Source of the DNA: Desulfobulbaceae bacterium
GTDB taxonomy: Bacteria > Desulfobacterota > Desulfobulbia > Desulfobulbales > Desulfobulbaceae
Reading direction: 5' to 3'
Length of the DNA stretch: 5,600 nt
NCBI GenBank assembly: GCA_007121995.1
Contig: SKJK01000086.1
Location: 1-5,600, forward strand
Positions 1-5,600 of the stretch are shown here, piece by piece. Positions within the stretch are counted from its first letter, which is position 1; the number at the start of each line of letters is the position of its first letter. Under the pieces are notes generated by a model. It ran no database searches. It was not told the origin of the DNA and saw only the letters and a list, made by a program, of their open reading frames with translations. Made by a program: the position numbers and the translations under genes.

Positions 1-807
1 TCGTTGGATGGCGGCGAACATGGCCGCACCGCTGCTCATCCCGGCAAACACCCCTTCCTCGGACGCCAGACGGCGCACCGTGGTAAAGGCATCCTCATCG
101 GCGACATTGACAATGTTGTGCGGGAGTGTCTTATCAAAGATCCCCGGCTTATAGGACTCCTTCATATTCTTGAGTCCCTGAATCTTGTGTCCCAGGTAGG
201 GTTCCACCGCAATAACCCGAACATGCGGGTGATGTTCCCGGAACCATCGGGACAGTCCCATGGCGGTGCCGGAGGTGCCCAGAGTGACGACAATATCGGT
301 GACCGTGCCACCGGTCTGCTCCCAGATCTCTGGAGCCGTGGTCCGATAATGCGCCTGCCAGTTGGCCGGATTATTGAACTGGTCAGCGAGAAAATACCGC
401 TGCGGATATTCACGGGCCAGGGCGTAGGCCTTCTCGATGGCCCCATCGGTGGACCGTTTAGCCGGGGTAAGAATGATCTCGGCACCATAGGCCTGCATGA
501 TCAAACGCCTTTCGATGGAAGCCGATTCCGGCATAATCAACTGACAGCGGTACTGTTTGGCGGCGCAGACCATGGCCATACCGATACCGGTGTTACCGCT
601 GGTGGCTTCAAGCACGATCTTGTCGCGGTGCAGTTCACCACTTTTTTCAGCAGCCTCAATCATGGACAAGGCAACCCTGTCTTTGATGGATCCACCGGGG
701 TTGCGTGATTCAATTTTTGCCAGGAGATGGACCTTGGCGGCCGGTGCCGGACTGAGCCGGCTCAATTCGACCAGCGGGGTGTTACCAATTAATTCGACGA
801 TATTCAT
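1..807 (-). CDS. cysM: Cysteine synthase, CysM-like, PLP-dependent (C-terminus beyond window)
   Basis: The first 269 residues of a fold-type II PLP enzyme that makes cysteine from an activated serine (O-acetylserine or a related donor) and sulfide or thiosulfate in the cytoplasm. The N-terminus has the family's IGNTPLVEL opening. NPGGSIKDR places the PLP Schiff-base lysine at K42, TSGNTG (residues 69-74) is the substrate and cofactor loop, and GTSGT (177-181) is the phosphate-binding turn. GMSSGA near residue 258 carries the serine that contacts the pyridine nitrogen. The GTSGTAMG turn followed by LSRWFRE, and the later YKPGIFDK and EEGVFAGMSSG segments, resemble CysM more than CysK. The CysK/CysM choice is inference, and donor specificity cannot be read. 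The ATG at 807 is fixed by an in-frame TGA three codons upstream. Its Shine-Dalgarno match is weak (GAGA). The gene runs off the left edge, so about 30 residues of an ordinary synthase, or a fused extra domain, are unseen. Confidence 0.93.
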   Translation of the reverse strand, partial: MNIVELIGNTPLVELSRLSPAPAAKVHLLAKIESRNPGGSIKDRVALSMIEAAEKSGELHRDKIVLEATSGNTGIGMAMVCAAKQYRCQLIMPESASIERRLIMQAYGAEIILTPAKRSTDGAIEKAYALAREYPQRYFLADQFNNPANWQAHYRTTAPEIWEQTGGTVTDIVVTLGTSGTAMGLSRWFREHHPHVRVIAVEPYLGHKIQGLKNMKESYKPGIFDKTLPHNIVNVADEDAFTTVRRLASEEGVFAGMSSGAAMFAAIQR

Positions 808-854
808 ACTGTCTCAGGAGGTGTTCAGGAAAACAAGAGCTGTTGCAGCCAGCA

Positions 855-883
855 ACCATAGCCTATTTGCGACGAAAGAGCAA
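855..883 (-). promoter_or_regulatory. Weak candidate sigma-70 promoter for the cysteine synthase gene
   Basis: On the minus strand TTGCTC (878-883) and TATGGT (855-860) are separated by 17 bp. They match the -35 consensus at 3 of 6 positions and the -10 consensus at 4 of 6. Transcription would start near 848, about 40 bases before the ATG. The match is modest, and the gene could equally be read from the DUF721 gene upstream. Confidence 0.22.
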
Positions 884-907
884 AACAAGCGCCCGGAAAG
901 GTGCAAT

Positions 908-1390
908 TTATTGTTTGCGTCTGGCACGGGTTACATGATTTCGCCAGAGCCGATGCAGGGCCTGACGGCACTCCTGGTCGGTGATGCCACTGGTCATCTC
1001 GTTAAAGGATCGCTCCGCCTCAGGAGTGACAGGTCGGATCTCCTCTTTCAATGGTTCCGGTTTCGGGGGTGCGGCGGGTTGCAGCATCCAGCGAATATCG
1101 GTGACAGGATGCTCGCCCAGAACCGTGTTTACCCGGCCCAGCAGATCCTGCTTGACAAACTGGAGATGATGCATCCAGGCGGAATCCTGCACATAGACCC
1201 AGAGAACATCGTGGCGGAAGAAGGCCGGCGCAGTCAGGCGGGCAACCTGTTCTCCGACAATACCGGGCCAGTCCTGGGCCAGGCGGAACAAACGCCAATG
1301 CTGCTGCCATTGTTGTGATGCATACAGCCCGGCCAGACTGTTGCCGACAACAACAGGGCCACCTGCTTTTTCAGCTGTTCGTTTGCGCAT
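908..1390 (-). CDS. DUF721 / DciA-family protein
   Basis: A 160-residue protein with the DUF721 pattern. It has W-x-x-[IV]-V-G-x-x-[VA] (W41 to A50, WPGIVGEQVA), then a basic-hydrophobic stretch and LWVYVQDSAW (63-72). A helix with HLQFVKQDLLGRVN (75-88) and the closing VTDIRWML strand (96-103) follow. DUF721 proteins include DciA, the ancestral loader or operator of the replicative helicase DnaB in many bacteria. A replication role here is inferred from the family only. Residues 104-124 are proline- and glutamate-rich, probably a flexible linker, and a charged tail ends RARRKQ. The ATG at 1390 has only a poor ribosome site, so the exact start is less certain than the gene. It precedes the cysteine synthase gene on the same strand with a 100-bp gap and diverges from tolC. 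Confidence 0.85.
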   Translation of the reverse strand: MRKRTAEKAGGPVVVGNSLAGLYASQQWQQHWRLFRLAQDWPGIVGEQVARLTAPAFFRHDVLWVYVQDSAWMHHLQFVKQDLLGRVNTVLGEHPVTDIRWMLQPAAPPKPEPLKEEIRPVTPEAERSFNEMTSGITDQECRQALHRLWRNHVTRARRKQ

Positions 1391-1407
1391 GCCGATCTTT
1401 TACCCTG

Positions 1408-1438
1408 ATTAAAAACAAATAAATACAGTCTGTTGCAA
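1408..1438 (-). promoter_or_regulatory. Possible weak promoter for the DUF721 gene
   Basis: On the minus strand TTGCAA (1433-1438) and TTTAAT (1408-1413, 5 of 6 to TATAAT) are 19 bp apart. This is the upper limit of usable spacing and would leave a very short leader before the ATG at 1390. The flanking DNA is AT-rich, so a chance match is quite possible. Confidence 0.2.
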
Positions 1439-1439
1439 A

Positions 1440-1451
1440 GAAGCATGCTTC
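1440..1451. repeat. 12-bp perfect palindrome in the divergent intergenic region
   Basis: GAAGCATGCTTC reads identically on both strands. It lies just upstream of the weak promoter of the DUF721 gene and about 100 bp upstream of the tolC promoter. It could be a site for a dimeric regulator, but only the symmetry is visible. Confidence 0.4.
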
Positions 1452-1460
1452 CCCTGTCGG

Positions 1461-1503
1461 ACGGAGGGAACACCCACCACGTGTATATTCGTGGTTCCGC
1501 CGT
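1461..1503. repeat. Bulged inverted repeat upstream of the tolC promoter
   Basis: The arms pair in three blocks: ACGG with CCGT at the outside, GGAA with TTCC in the middle, and CCACG with CGTGG around an 8-base TGTATATT loop. The left arm carries a 6-base bulge. No T-run follows on either strand, so it is not a standard terminator. It sits outside the predicted tolC transcript, which favours a DNA-level element, or a leader structure if the leftward transcript starts further right than proposed. Confidence 0.35.
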
Positions 1504-1534
1504 TGATAGCCATTTCTGCAAAAGAAAAGCTCAT

Positions 1535-1549
1535 CAAACAAATAGTTTG
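1535..1549. promoter_or_regulatory. Candidate operator dyad overlapping the tolC -35 box
   Basis: CAAAC and GTTTG form a perfect 5-bp dyad with a 5-base AT spacer, ending inside the -35 hexamer of the tolC promoter. Two copies of AAAGCTCA (1526-1533 and 1551-1558) flank it with a 25-bp period. A bound regulator here would touch RNA polymerase. No known factor's consensus is recognised. Confidence 0.33.
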
Positions 1550-1576
1550 CAAAGCTCACACTGCTTTTAATATAAT
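1547..1576 (+). promoter_or_regulatory. Candidate sigma-70 promoter for the tolC gene
   Basis: TTGCAA (1547-1552, 4 of 6 to TTGACA) and a perfect TATAAT (1571-1576) are separated by 18 bp in an AT-rich stretch. The start point would be near 1583, giving a leader of about 50 bases before the ATG at 1632. This is the best promoter match in the window and is the likely source of transcript for tolC and perhaps lapG and lapD. A second inverted repeat, CACTGC (1559-1564) and GCAGTG (1589-1594), is centred on the -10 box. Confidence 0.6.
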
Positions 1577-1620
1577 TGATACTAATACGCAGTGATACCA
1601 TTGTTCCTCCAACGTTCGCA

Positions 1621-1625
1621 AGAGG
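1621..1625 (+). promoter_or_regulatory. Ribosome binding site of the tolC gene
   Basis: AGAGG ends 6 bases before the ATG at 1632 and 9 bases before the second ATG at 1635. It directly abuts an in-frame TTG at 1626, so that TTG cannot be the start. This favours ATG 1632. Confidence 0.6.
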
Positions 1626-1631
1626 TTGTCC

Positions 1632-2993
1632 ATGATGAGCGGAAAATACCGTGCAATCCTTGTCCTGACCCTGCTGCTCGGGGTCGTTTTCGTTGCACCG
1701 TCTTGTGCCGAAACACTGCGGGATGCGGTCAGAAAAACAATTGAAACCCACCCGGATGTCCGCGCCGTCGCCCACAACCGCCTGGCCAGGGACGAGGAAA
1801 TCCGCCAGGCTCGAGCCGCCTATTTCCCTACCTTGGACATCGAGGCCGGAGCTGGCAAGGATTATGTGAAAAAACCCTTTGACGACGACCTGGACCCTCG
1901 GCAGCTCCGCATCAGTCTACGCCAGAATCTCTTTGCCGGTTTTTCCACCAAAAATGAAGTAAAACGCCAGCAGGCCCGCGTTCACTCTCAGGCCTATGTT
2001 GTCCGCAGTACAGCGGAAAACACCGCCCTGCGAACAGTTGATGTGTACCTGGACGTCCTCAAAAACGAGGCCATAGCCGAGCTGGCCCGGGAGAACCTGC
2101 TGCTTCACGAGCGCATCGCTGACCAGATTCGTCTGCGCAGTGAATCAGGAGTCGACCGCAGGGCTGATATGGACCAGATTCAGAGCCGTCTCAATCTAGC
2201 CCGCGCCAATGTCGTGGTCACCGAACAGAATCTGGCCGATGCCCGGACCAATTACCTGGCCCAGATCGGTCACTTGCCCGGGCAATTAACCCGGCCTGAA
2301 ATTGCCGATGACCTCCTCCCCACCAGCTTGCAGGAAGCGGAAGAGGCGGCTCTGACAGCCCACCCCCAGCTCAGGTCGGCTTATGCCGATGTCGAAGCCC
2401 GCAGAATGCAGGAAGAGGTGGCCAAAAGCCCATTCTTGCCGATCATCGATTTTGAAATCGATAAAATCTACGAAGAAGATACCAATTACAGTTCCTATTA
2501 CGATAACAACCGGGAACGTGAGGACCTACGTGTCTTCGTCCGTTTGCGCTACAATCTGTTCAACGGCTGGCACGACCAGGCCCGAAAGAACGAGACTGTT
2601 GAACTCATCAACGAAGCCCGGGAAATACGTAACCATACCCATCGACAAGTGATCGAATCCATACGGCTGTCCTGGCAGGCCCATGAGGCCGCCAATATGA
2701 GAACCGGTTATCTCGAACAGCGCCGGCAATTCGCTGCGGCAACGGCGGAAGCCTACACCAGTCAATGGAATATCGGCCAGCGCACCCTGTTGGACGTCCT
2801 TGATGCCGAAGCCGAACGGCTCGATGCGGCCCGGCAACTGGTCACCGCTCAATATGAAGGCCTATATGCCCGCTACAGAATCATGAACAGTACCGGCAAT
2901 CTCATCACCGCGCTGCAACTCGATTGGCCGGAGGAAGGTGTTGTCGACAACGACAACACCTCGCACCGGACGGATTCCGGGGCCCAATCCTGA
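1632..2993 (+). CDS. TolC-family outer-membrane channel of type I secretion (LapE-like)
   Basis: A 453-residue outer-membrane efflux protein that would form the trimeric channel-tunnel completing a type I secretion machine. Residues 1-26 are a signal peptide with a hydrophobic core (9-22) and likely cleavage after SCA. The mature chain opens with TLRDAVRKTIETHPDV, typical of this family. Two structural repeats follow. The first has LRQNLFAGF, and the second has LRYNLFNGW with the later QWNIGQRTLLDVLDAEAER, the hallmark of type I secretion TolC/LapE/AggA proteins. Long heptad-rich helices lie between. The length matches the family, and the last 20 residues are a polar acidic tail. No ABC transporter or membrane-fusion gene adjoins it here. 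The two genes downstream encode LapG and LapD homologues, so the probable cargo is a LapA-like giant adhesin. Assignment to adhesin export rather than general efflux is inferred from that context. Confidence 0.93.
   Translation: MMSGKYRAILVLTLLLGVVFVAPSCAETLRDAVRKTIETHPDVRAVAHNRLARDEEIRQARAAYFPTLDIEAGAGKDYVKKPFDDDLDPRQLRISLRQNLFAGFSTKNEVKRQQARVHSQAYVVRSTAENTALRTVDVYLDVLKNEAIAELARENLLLHERIADQIRLRSESGVDRRADMDQIQSRLNLARANVVVTEQNLADARTNYLAQIGHLPGQLTRPEIADDLLPTSLQEAEEAALTAHPQLRSAYADVEARRMQEEVAKSPFLPIIDFEIDKIYEEDTNYSSYYDNNREREDLRVFVRLRYNLFNGWHDQARKNETVELINEAREIRNHTHRQVIESIRLSWQAHEAANMRTGYLEQRRQFAAATAEAYTSQWNIGQRTLLDVLDAEAERLDAARQLVTAQYEGLYARYRIMNSTGNLITALQLDWPEEGVVDNDNTSHRTDSGAQS
2936..2961 (+). 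repeat. Perfect 11-bp stem-loop in the 3' end of tolC
   Basis: AGGTGTTGTCG and CGACAACACCT pair perfectly around a 4-base ACAA loop, inside the codons for the polar C-terminal tail. A smaller hairpin, CCGGA with TCCGG (2966-2980), follows at once. No T-run follows, so this is not a classical terminator. It may protect the 3' end of a tolC mRNA segment. Confidence 0.5.
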
Positions 2994-3027
2994 CTTTCCC
3001 CTCTGTGAGGCAACAGCCCCTTACGCT

Positions 3028-3063
3028 GCCTGCACCCCCTCCATACCTGAAAGGGGTGCAGGC
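3028..3063 (+). repeat. 11-bp stem-loop in the tolC-lapG gap
   Basis: GCCTGCACCCC (3028-3038) and GGGGTGCAGGC (3053-3063) are perfect inverted copies around a 14-base loop. The stem is very GC-rich, but the bases after it (CTCATCTCACC) are not a U-tract. It could be an attenuating, processing or stabilising structure between tolC and lapG, or a weak or factor-assisted terminator. Nothing else gene-like is seen between 2994 and 3152, and no convincing second promoter is present. Confidence 0.5.
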
Positions 3064-3152
3064 CTCATCTCACCTGCCGGCAAAGAGCGGCAAACAGGCC
3101 GACTGTTGACTGCTTACCGACACTTTTTCCCCTCTGGTCTGTCGCGGTGAGC

Positions 3153-3857
3153 ATGTCCTTTGATCGATTGCCTGTCCTTTGCTTCCGTAGCGTCCTCATC
3201 TCCCTGCCGCTTCTCCTTCTTTTCGTTGTCACGGTGGTCACGGTCTGTCCGGATGAATCCTTTGTCATTCCCGAACAGATCCTCAGCATGGCGGAAAAGC
3301 AGTATGGTCCAGCGGCACGCCAGCGCTTGCTCGATTGGCAACACCTGATACGGACCGAAAAAGATACCAGTGAAACGGCACAGCTCGAAACAGTCAACCG
3401 TTTCTTCAACCAGATGGCCTTTATCGATGACATCATCCACTGGCAACAGGATGATTACTGGGCCACACCGGTGGAATTTCTGGCCAGTGGCGGCGGCGAT
3501 TGCGAGGACTTTGCTATTGCCAAATTTTTTACCCTGCTCCTGCTCGGCGTTCCGGAAGCCAGATTGACCCTGACCTATGTCAAGGCCCTGCACCTCAATC
3601 AAGCCCACATGGTTCTCACCTATTATCCGGCTCCCGGGGCAGAACCGCTGGTACTCGACAATCTGGTGGCCACCATCAATCCCTCGTCAACACGAACGGA
3701 CCTGCTGCCGGTGTACAGTATCAACGGCTCTGGGCTGTGGCTGGCAAAACAACGCGGCAGAGGCAAACTGGTCGGGGACAGCAGCCGGCTCAGCCGCTGG
3801 AACGACCTGCTGACCCGAATGGACAAAGAGCTGTATTCTTCCAAGGACAAACCATGA
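3153..3857 (+). CDS. lapG: LapG-type periplasmic transglutaminase-like cysteine protease
   Basis: A 234-residue bacterial transglutaminase-like cysteine proteinase. In characterised Lap systems LapG cleaves the N-terminal region of a surface adhesin to release the cell from a biofilm, and it needs calcium. Arginines 5 and 12 and a hydrophobic stretch (15-31) form an N-terminal signal or anchor, consistent with a periplasmic site. The family pattern YGPAARQRLLDWQ covers residues 51-63. The triad is C117 in GGGDCEDFA, H152 in NQAHMVL and D169 in VLDNL, with 35 and 17 residues between them. The acidic residues around C117 (D116, E118, D119) match the calcium-binding region of the family. ATG 3153 is preferred because GGTGA (3146-3150) lies at a workable distance. 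A GTG at 3147 would add two residues but has no ribosome site. The stop overlaps the lapD start (ATGA), so the two are probably translationally coupled. Confidence 0.94.
   Translation: MSFDRLPVLCFRSVLISLPLLLLFVVTVVTVCPDESFVIPEQILSMAEKQYGPAARQRLLDWQHLIRTEKDTSETAQLETVNRFFNQMAFIDDIIHWQQDDYWATPVEFLASGGGDCEDFAIAKFFTLLLLGVPEARLTLTYVKALHLNQAHMVLTYYPAPGAEPLVLDNLVATINPSSTRTDLLPVYSINGSGLWLAKQRGRGKLVGDSSRLSRWNDLLTRMDKELYSSKDKP
3843..3847 (+). promoter_or_regulatory. Ribosome binding site of lapD inside the end of lapG
   Basis: AAGGA lies 6 bases before the ATG at 3854 and within the last codons of lapG. Together with the ATGA overlap it fixes the lapD start and indicates coupled synthesis of protease and receptor. 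Confidence 0.6.
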
Positions 3858-5600
3858 CCCTGTTCAGACAATTATTCGGCTTCGCCTTCACCATTCTACT
3901 CTGCCTCTGTATCGGTTTGTGGGTGGCGGAACTCAAGCGTACCCGTGCGTATCTTGTCAGCCAGTTGACATCCCATGCCCAGGACACGGCCACGTCCCTT
4001 GGCCTTTCTCTGACCGCCCTCACCGAGGGCGTCGATGTACCGGTCATGGAAACCATGGTCAGTGCTCTGTTCGATCGGGGCTATTACCAACGCATCCAGG
4101 TGGTGGATATTGAGGGCCACGTCCTGGTTGACCGGTCCGTTGCCGTCACCTTGGACCAGATACCAGCCTGGTTCACCACCATGGTGGAACTGGTGCCGCC
4201 TAATGGGGAAGCCCTGGTCATGGCGGGCTGGCGCCAGATTGGCTCGGTTACCGTGGAAAGTCATCCCGGCTATGCCTACCGAATGCTATGGCAATCGGCC
4301 AGGGACACAGGCCGCTGGTTCCTGCTCACCGGTCTGGTCATCACTCTGGTGGGCGGGCTCGGTCTACGTGGTCTACTCAGGCCCTTGCAACGGGTTGAAG
4401 CACAGGCGCTGGCCCTTGGTGAGCGTAACTTCCAGATCCAGGAACAACTGCCGCATACCAGGGAACTACGACAGGTGGTCCTGGCCATGAACCGAATGAC
4501 AAGCAGAATCCGGGAGATGTTCGAGGAACAGGCCGCTGTTGCCGACAGCCTGCGGCAACGGGCCTACCAGGACCCGGTAACAGGGCTCGGTAACCGGCGC
4601 TACCTTGAAGCCCAGGTCAAAGCAAAAATTGAAGAGAAAAGCGGTCCGATCCAGGGCGCCTTCCTGCTTCTACAGATCCAGGGGCTCCAGGAAATCAACC
4701 GCACCAGCGGTTACGAGGCCGGCGATCGCCTGCTCAGGGAATGCGCTGCCATCATGACCCAGGTTTGTCGTGAGTTACCAGAAGCAGTCATCGCCCGCCT
4801 GGGTGGGGGTGATTTCGCTCTGCTGCTGCCCAATCTCGGCACTGACCTCACTCATCAGGTTGCGGCCGCAACCCTGGAAGATCTTCGTCGCCAGACAGCC
4901 ATTTTGCCTGATCCGGTCATCATTTCCTGTGGTGGGGTGGTGTATGACCAGGCAACATCCTGCCGTCACCTGCTGGAACAGGCTGACACCGCCCTGGCCT
5001 CGGCCGCCTACAGCAACACCACCCCGGCCGTCCTGCTGGGGCCAGCCACCGGAGAGCACACCATCGCTATGGGGCAGAATCAGTGGCAGGATCTTCTTGT
5101 CTTCATCCTGGAACACCGGTCCGTCTCGCTTTACGGCCAGCCTACGGTCAGCCTCCGCACCCCGGAACGTACCAACATCCACCTGGAAATCCTCACTCGA
5201 GTGTCCGCACCCGATATGAAACTTCTTTCAGTGGGTCAGCTCCTACCCACGGCGGAACGCCTTGGATGGATGCCGACCCTGGACAGGATGATCATCGAAC
5301 GAATTCTGGCCGAACCTTTGTTACGACAGACTCCACTGCCCACGGCCATCAACCTCTCCCCTCTTTCCCTGGCCGACCGTAACTTCGTGGTCTGGCTGCA
5401 TGAGCAACTGGAGCGATGCGCCCGGGAAGGCCTGCGGCTCAACTTCGAATTCCCCGAGTTCCGCCTCATCCGCTACAGTGATCTGATCACCGCCTTCGCA
5501 CGACAGATCAGGACGCAGGGACATCGCGTCGGCATCGACCACTTTGGCCAGGGCCTGATCCATTTCGGTTATCTACAGTCACTCCTGCCCGATTATGTCA
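3854..5600 (+). CDS. lapD: LapD-type inside-out c-di-GMP receptor (C-terminus beyond window)
   Basis: The first 582 residues of an inner-membrane receptor. In known systems it binds cytoplasmic c-di-GMP and, in response, captures LapG in the periplasm. Order of parts: transmembrane helix 1 (about 7-25), a LapD/MoxY-type periplasmic domain (26-153), transmembrane helix 2 (155-175), a HAMP and signalling helix (176-235), GGDEF (240-400) and EAL (425 onward). W126 in AGWRQIGSV may correspond to the tryptophan LapD inserts into LapG. The GGDEF signature is GGGDF (317-321), and LPEA replaces the RxxD inhibitory site, so diguanylate cyclase activity is unlikely. In the EAL domain the signature is EIL (445-447) and DDFG is DHFG (562-565), while N500, E532 and E535 are kept. 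Such loss of one metal ligand fits a binding-only domain. The gene leaves the window about 70 residues short of the usual end. Confidence 0.94.
   Translation, partial: MTLFRQLFGFAFTILLCLCIGLWVAELKRTRAYLVSQLTSHAQDTATSLGLSLTALTEGVDVPVMETMVSALFDRGYYQRIQVVDIEGHVLVDRSVAVTLDQIPAWFTTMVELVPPNGEALVMAGWRQIGSVTVESHPGYAYRMLWQSARDTGRWFLLTGLVITLVGGLGLRGLLRPLQRVEAQALALGERNFQIQEQLPHTRELRQVVLAMNRMTSRIREMFEEQAAVADSLRQRAYQDPVTGLGNRRYLEAQVKAKIEEKSGPIQGAFLLLQIQGLQEINRTSGYEAGDRLLRECAAIMTQVCRELPEAVIARLGGGDFALLLPNLGTDLTHQVAAATLEDLRRQTAILPDPVIISCGGVVYDQATSCRHLLEQADTALASAAYSNTTPAVLLGPATGEHTIAMGQNQWQDLLVFILEHRSVSLYGQPTVSLRTPERTNIHLEILTRVSAPDMKLLSVGQLLPTAERLGWMPTLDRMIIERILAEPLLRQTPLPTAINLSPLSLADRNFVVWLHEQLERCAREGLRLNFEFPEFRLIRYSDLITAFARQIRTQGHRVGIDHFGQGLIHFGYLQSLLPDYV

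Noticed and set aside
4..708. Long plus-strand open frame of 234 codons
   Set aside because: It lies antisense to the cysteine synthase gene, whose motifs are clear. The product has no recognisable domain, and the frame is open because of the synthase's codon use.
814..824. Perfect Shine-Dalgarno-like CAGGAGGTG on the plus strand
   Set aside because: No gene on the plus strand begins just after it. On the minus strand, where the real gene starts, it reads CACCTCCTG and cannot bind the ribosome.
557..1318. Plus-strand open frame of 253 codons
   Set aside because: It runs antisense across the end of the synthase gene, the gap and most of the DUF721 gene. No domain or ribosome site supports it.
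3028..3063. Intrinsic terminator after tolC
   Set aside because: The stem is strong, but the following bases have no U-tract. The TTTTT at 3124-3128 is 60 bases away without an adjoining stem.
3106..3134. TTGACT at 3106-3111 as the -35 of a separate lapG promoter
   Set aside because: At 17 bp spacing the sequence is CCCCTC, and no -10-like hexamer occurs at 16 to 18 bp.
2938..3150. Small plus-strand open frame of 70 codons across the tolC-lapG gap
   Set aside because: It overlaps the tolC end in another frame, has no ribosome site and gives a proline-rich product without family features. The stem-loops explain the region better.
3065..3608. Two minus-strand open frames opposite lapG
   Set aside because: They are antisense shadows of a gene with an intact catalytic triad and show no motifs of their own.

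Overview
The window carries five protein genes in two divergent blocks and looks like the chromosome of a Gram-negative bacterium. It encodes an outer-membrane export channel, a probably periplasmic protease and an inner-membrane c-di-GMP receptor. Base composition is moderately GC-rich with no sharp change along the window. A CysM-like synthase next to a DUF721 gene, followed by a TolC/LapG/LapD set, would fit a proteobacterium or a Desulfobacterota (former deltaproteobacterial) lineage. The sequence alone does not fix the taxon.

Left block, minus strand (1-1390): a DUF721/DciA-family protein (908-1390) lies upstream of a PLP-dependent cysteine synthase of CysM type (1-807), whose 3' end is outside the window. 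About 100 bp separate them and may hold a weak promoter for the synthase gene.

Centre (1391-1631): a 241-bp divergent intergenic region. It has a strong candidate sigma-70 promoter firing rightward (perfect TATAAT at 1571-1576), nested dyads over its -35 and -10 boxes, a 12-bp perfect palindrome (1440-1451) and a long bulged inverted repeat (1461-1503).

Right block, plus strand (1632-5600): a TolC-family type I secretion outer-membrane channel (1632-2993), a LapG-type calcium-dependent cysteine protease (3153-3857) and a LapD-type c-di-GMP receptor (3854 to past the window end). lapG and lapD overlap by ATGA. tolC and lapG are separated by about 160 bp carrying stem-loops.

Read together, the right block is the control and outer-membrane part of a Lap biofilm switch. 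In the known systems a giant adhesin is exported by a type I machine and held at the surface. LapG clips the adhesin N-terminus when c-di-GMP is low. LapD, loaded with c-di-GMP, sequesters LapG when c-di-GMP is high. The catalytic triad of LapG is intact. The GGDEF and EAL motifs of LapD are degenerate (GGGDF, EIL, DHFG), as expected for a receptor rather than an enzyme. The adhesin and the LapB/LapC ABC and membrane-fusion partners are not in this window.
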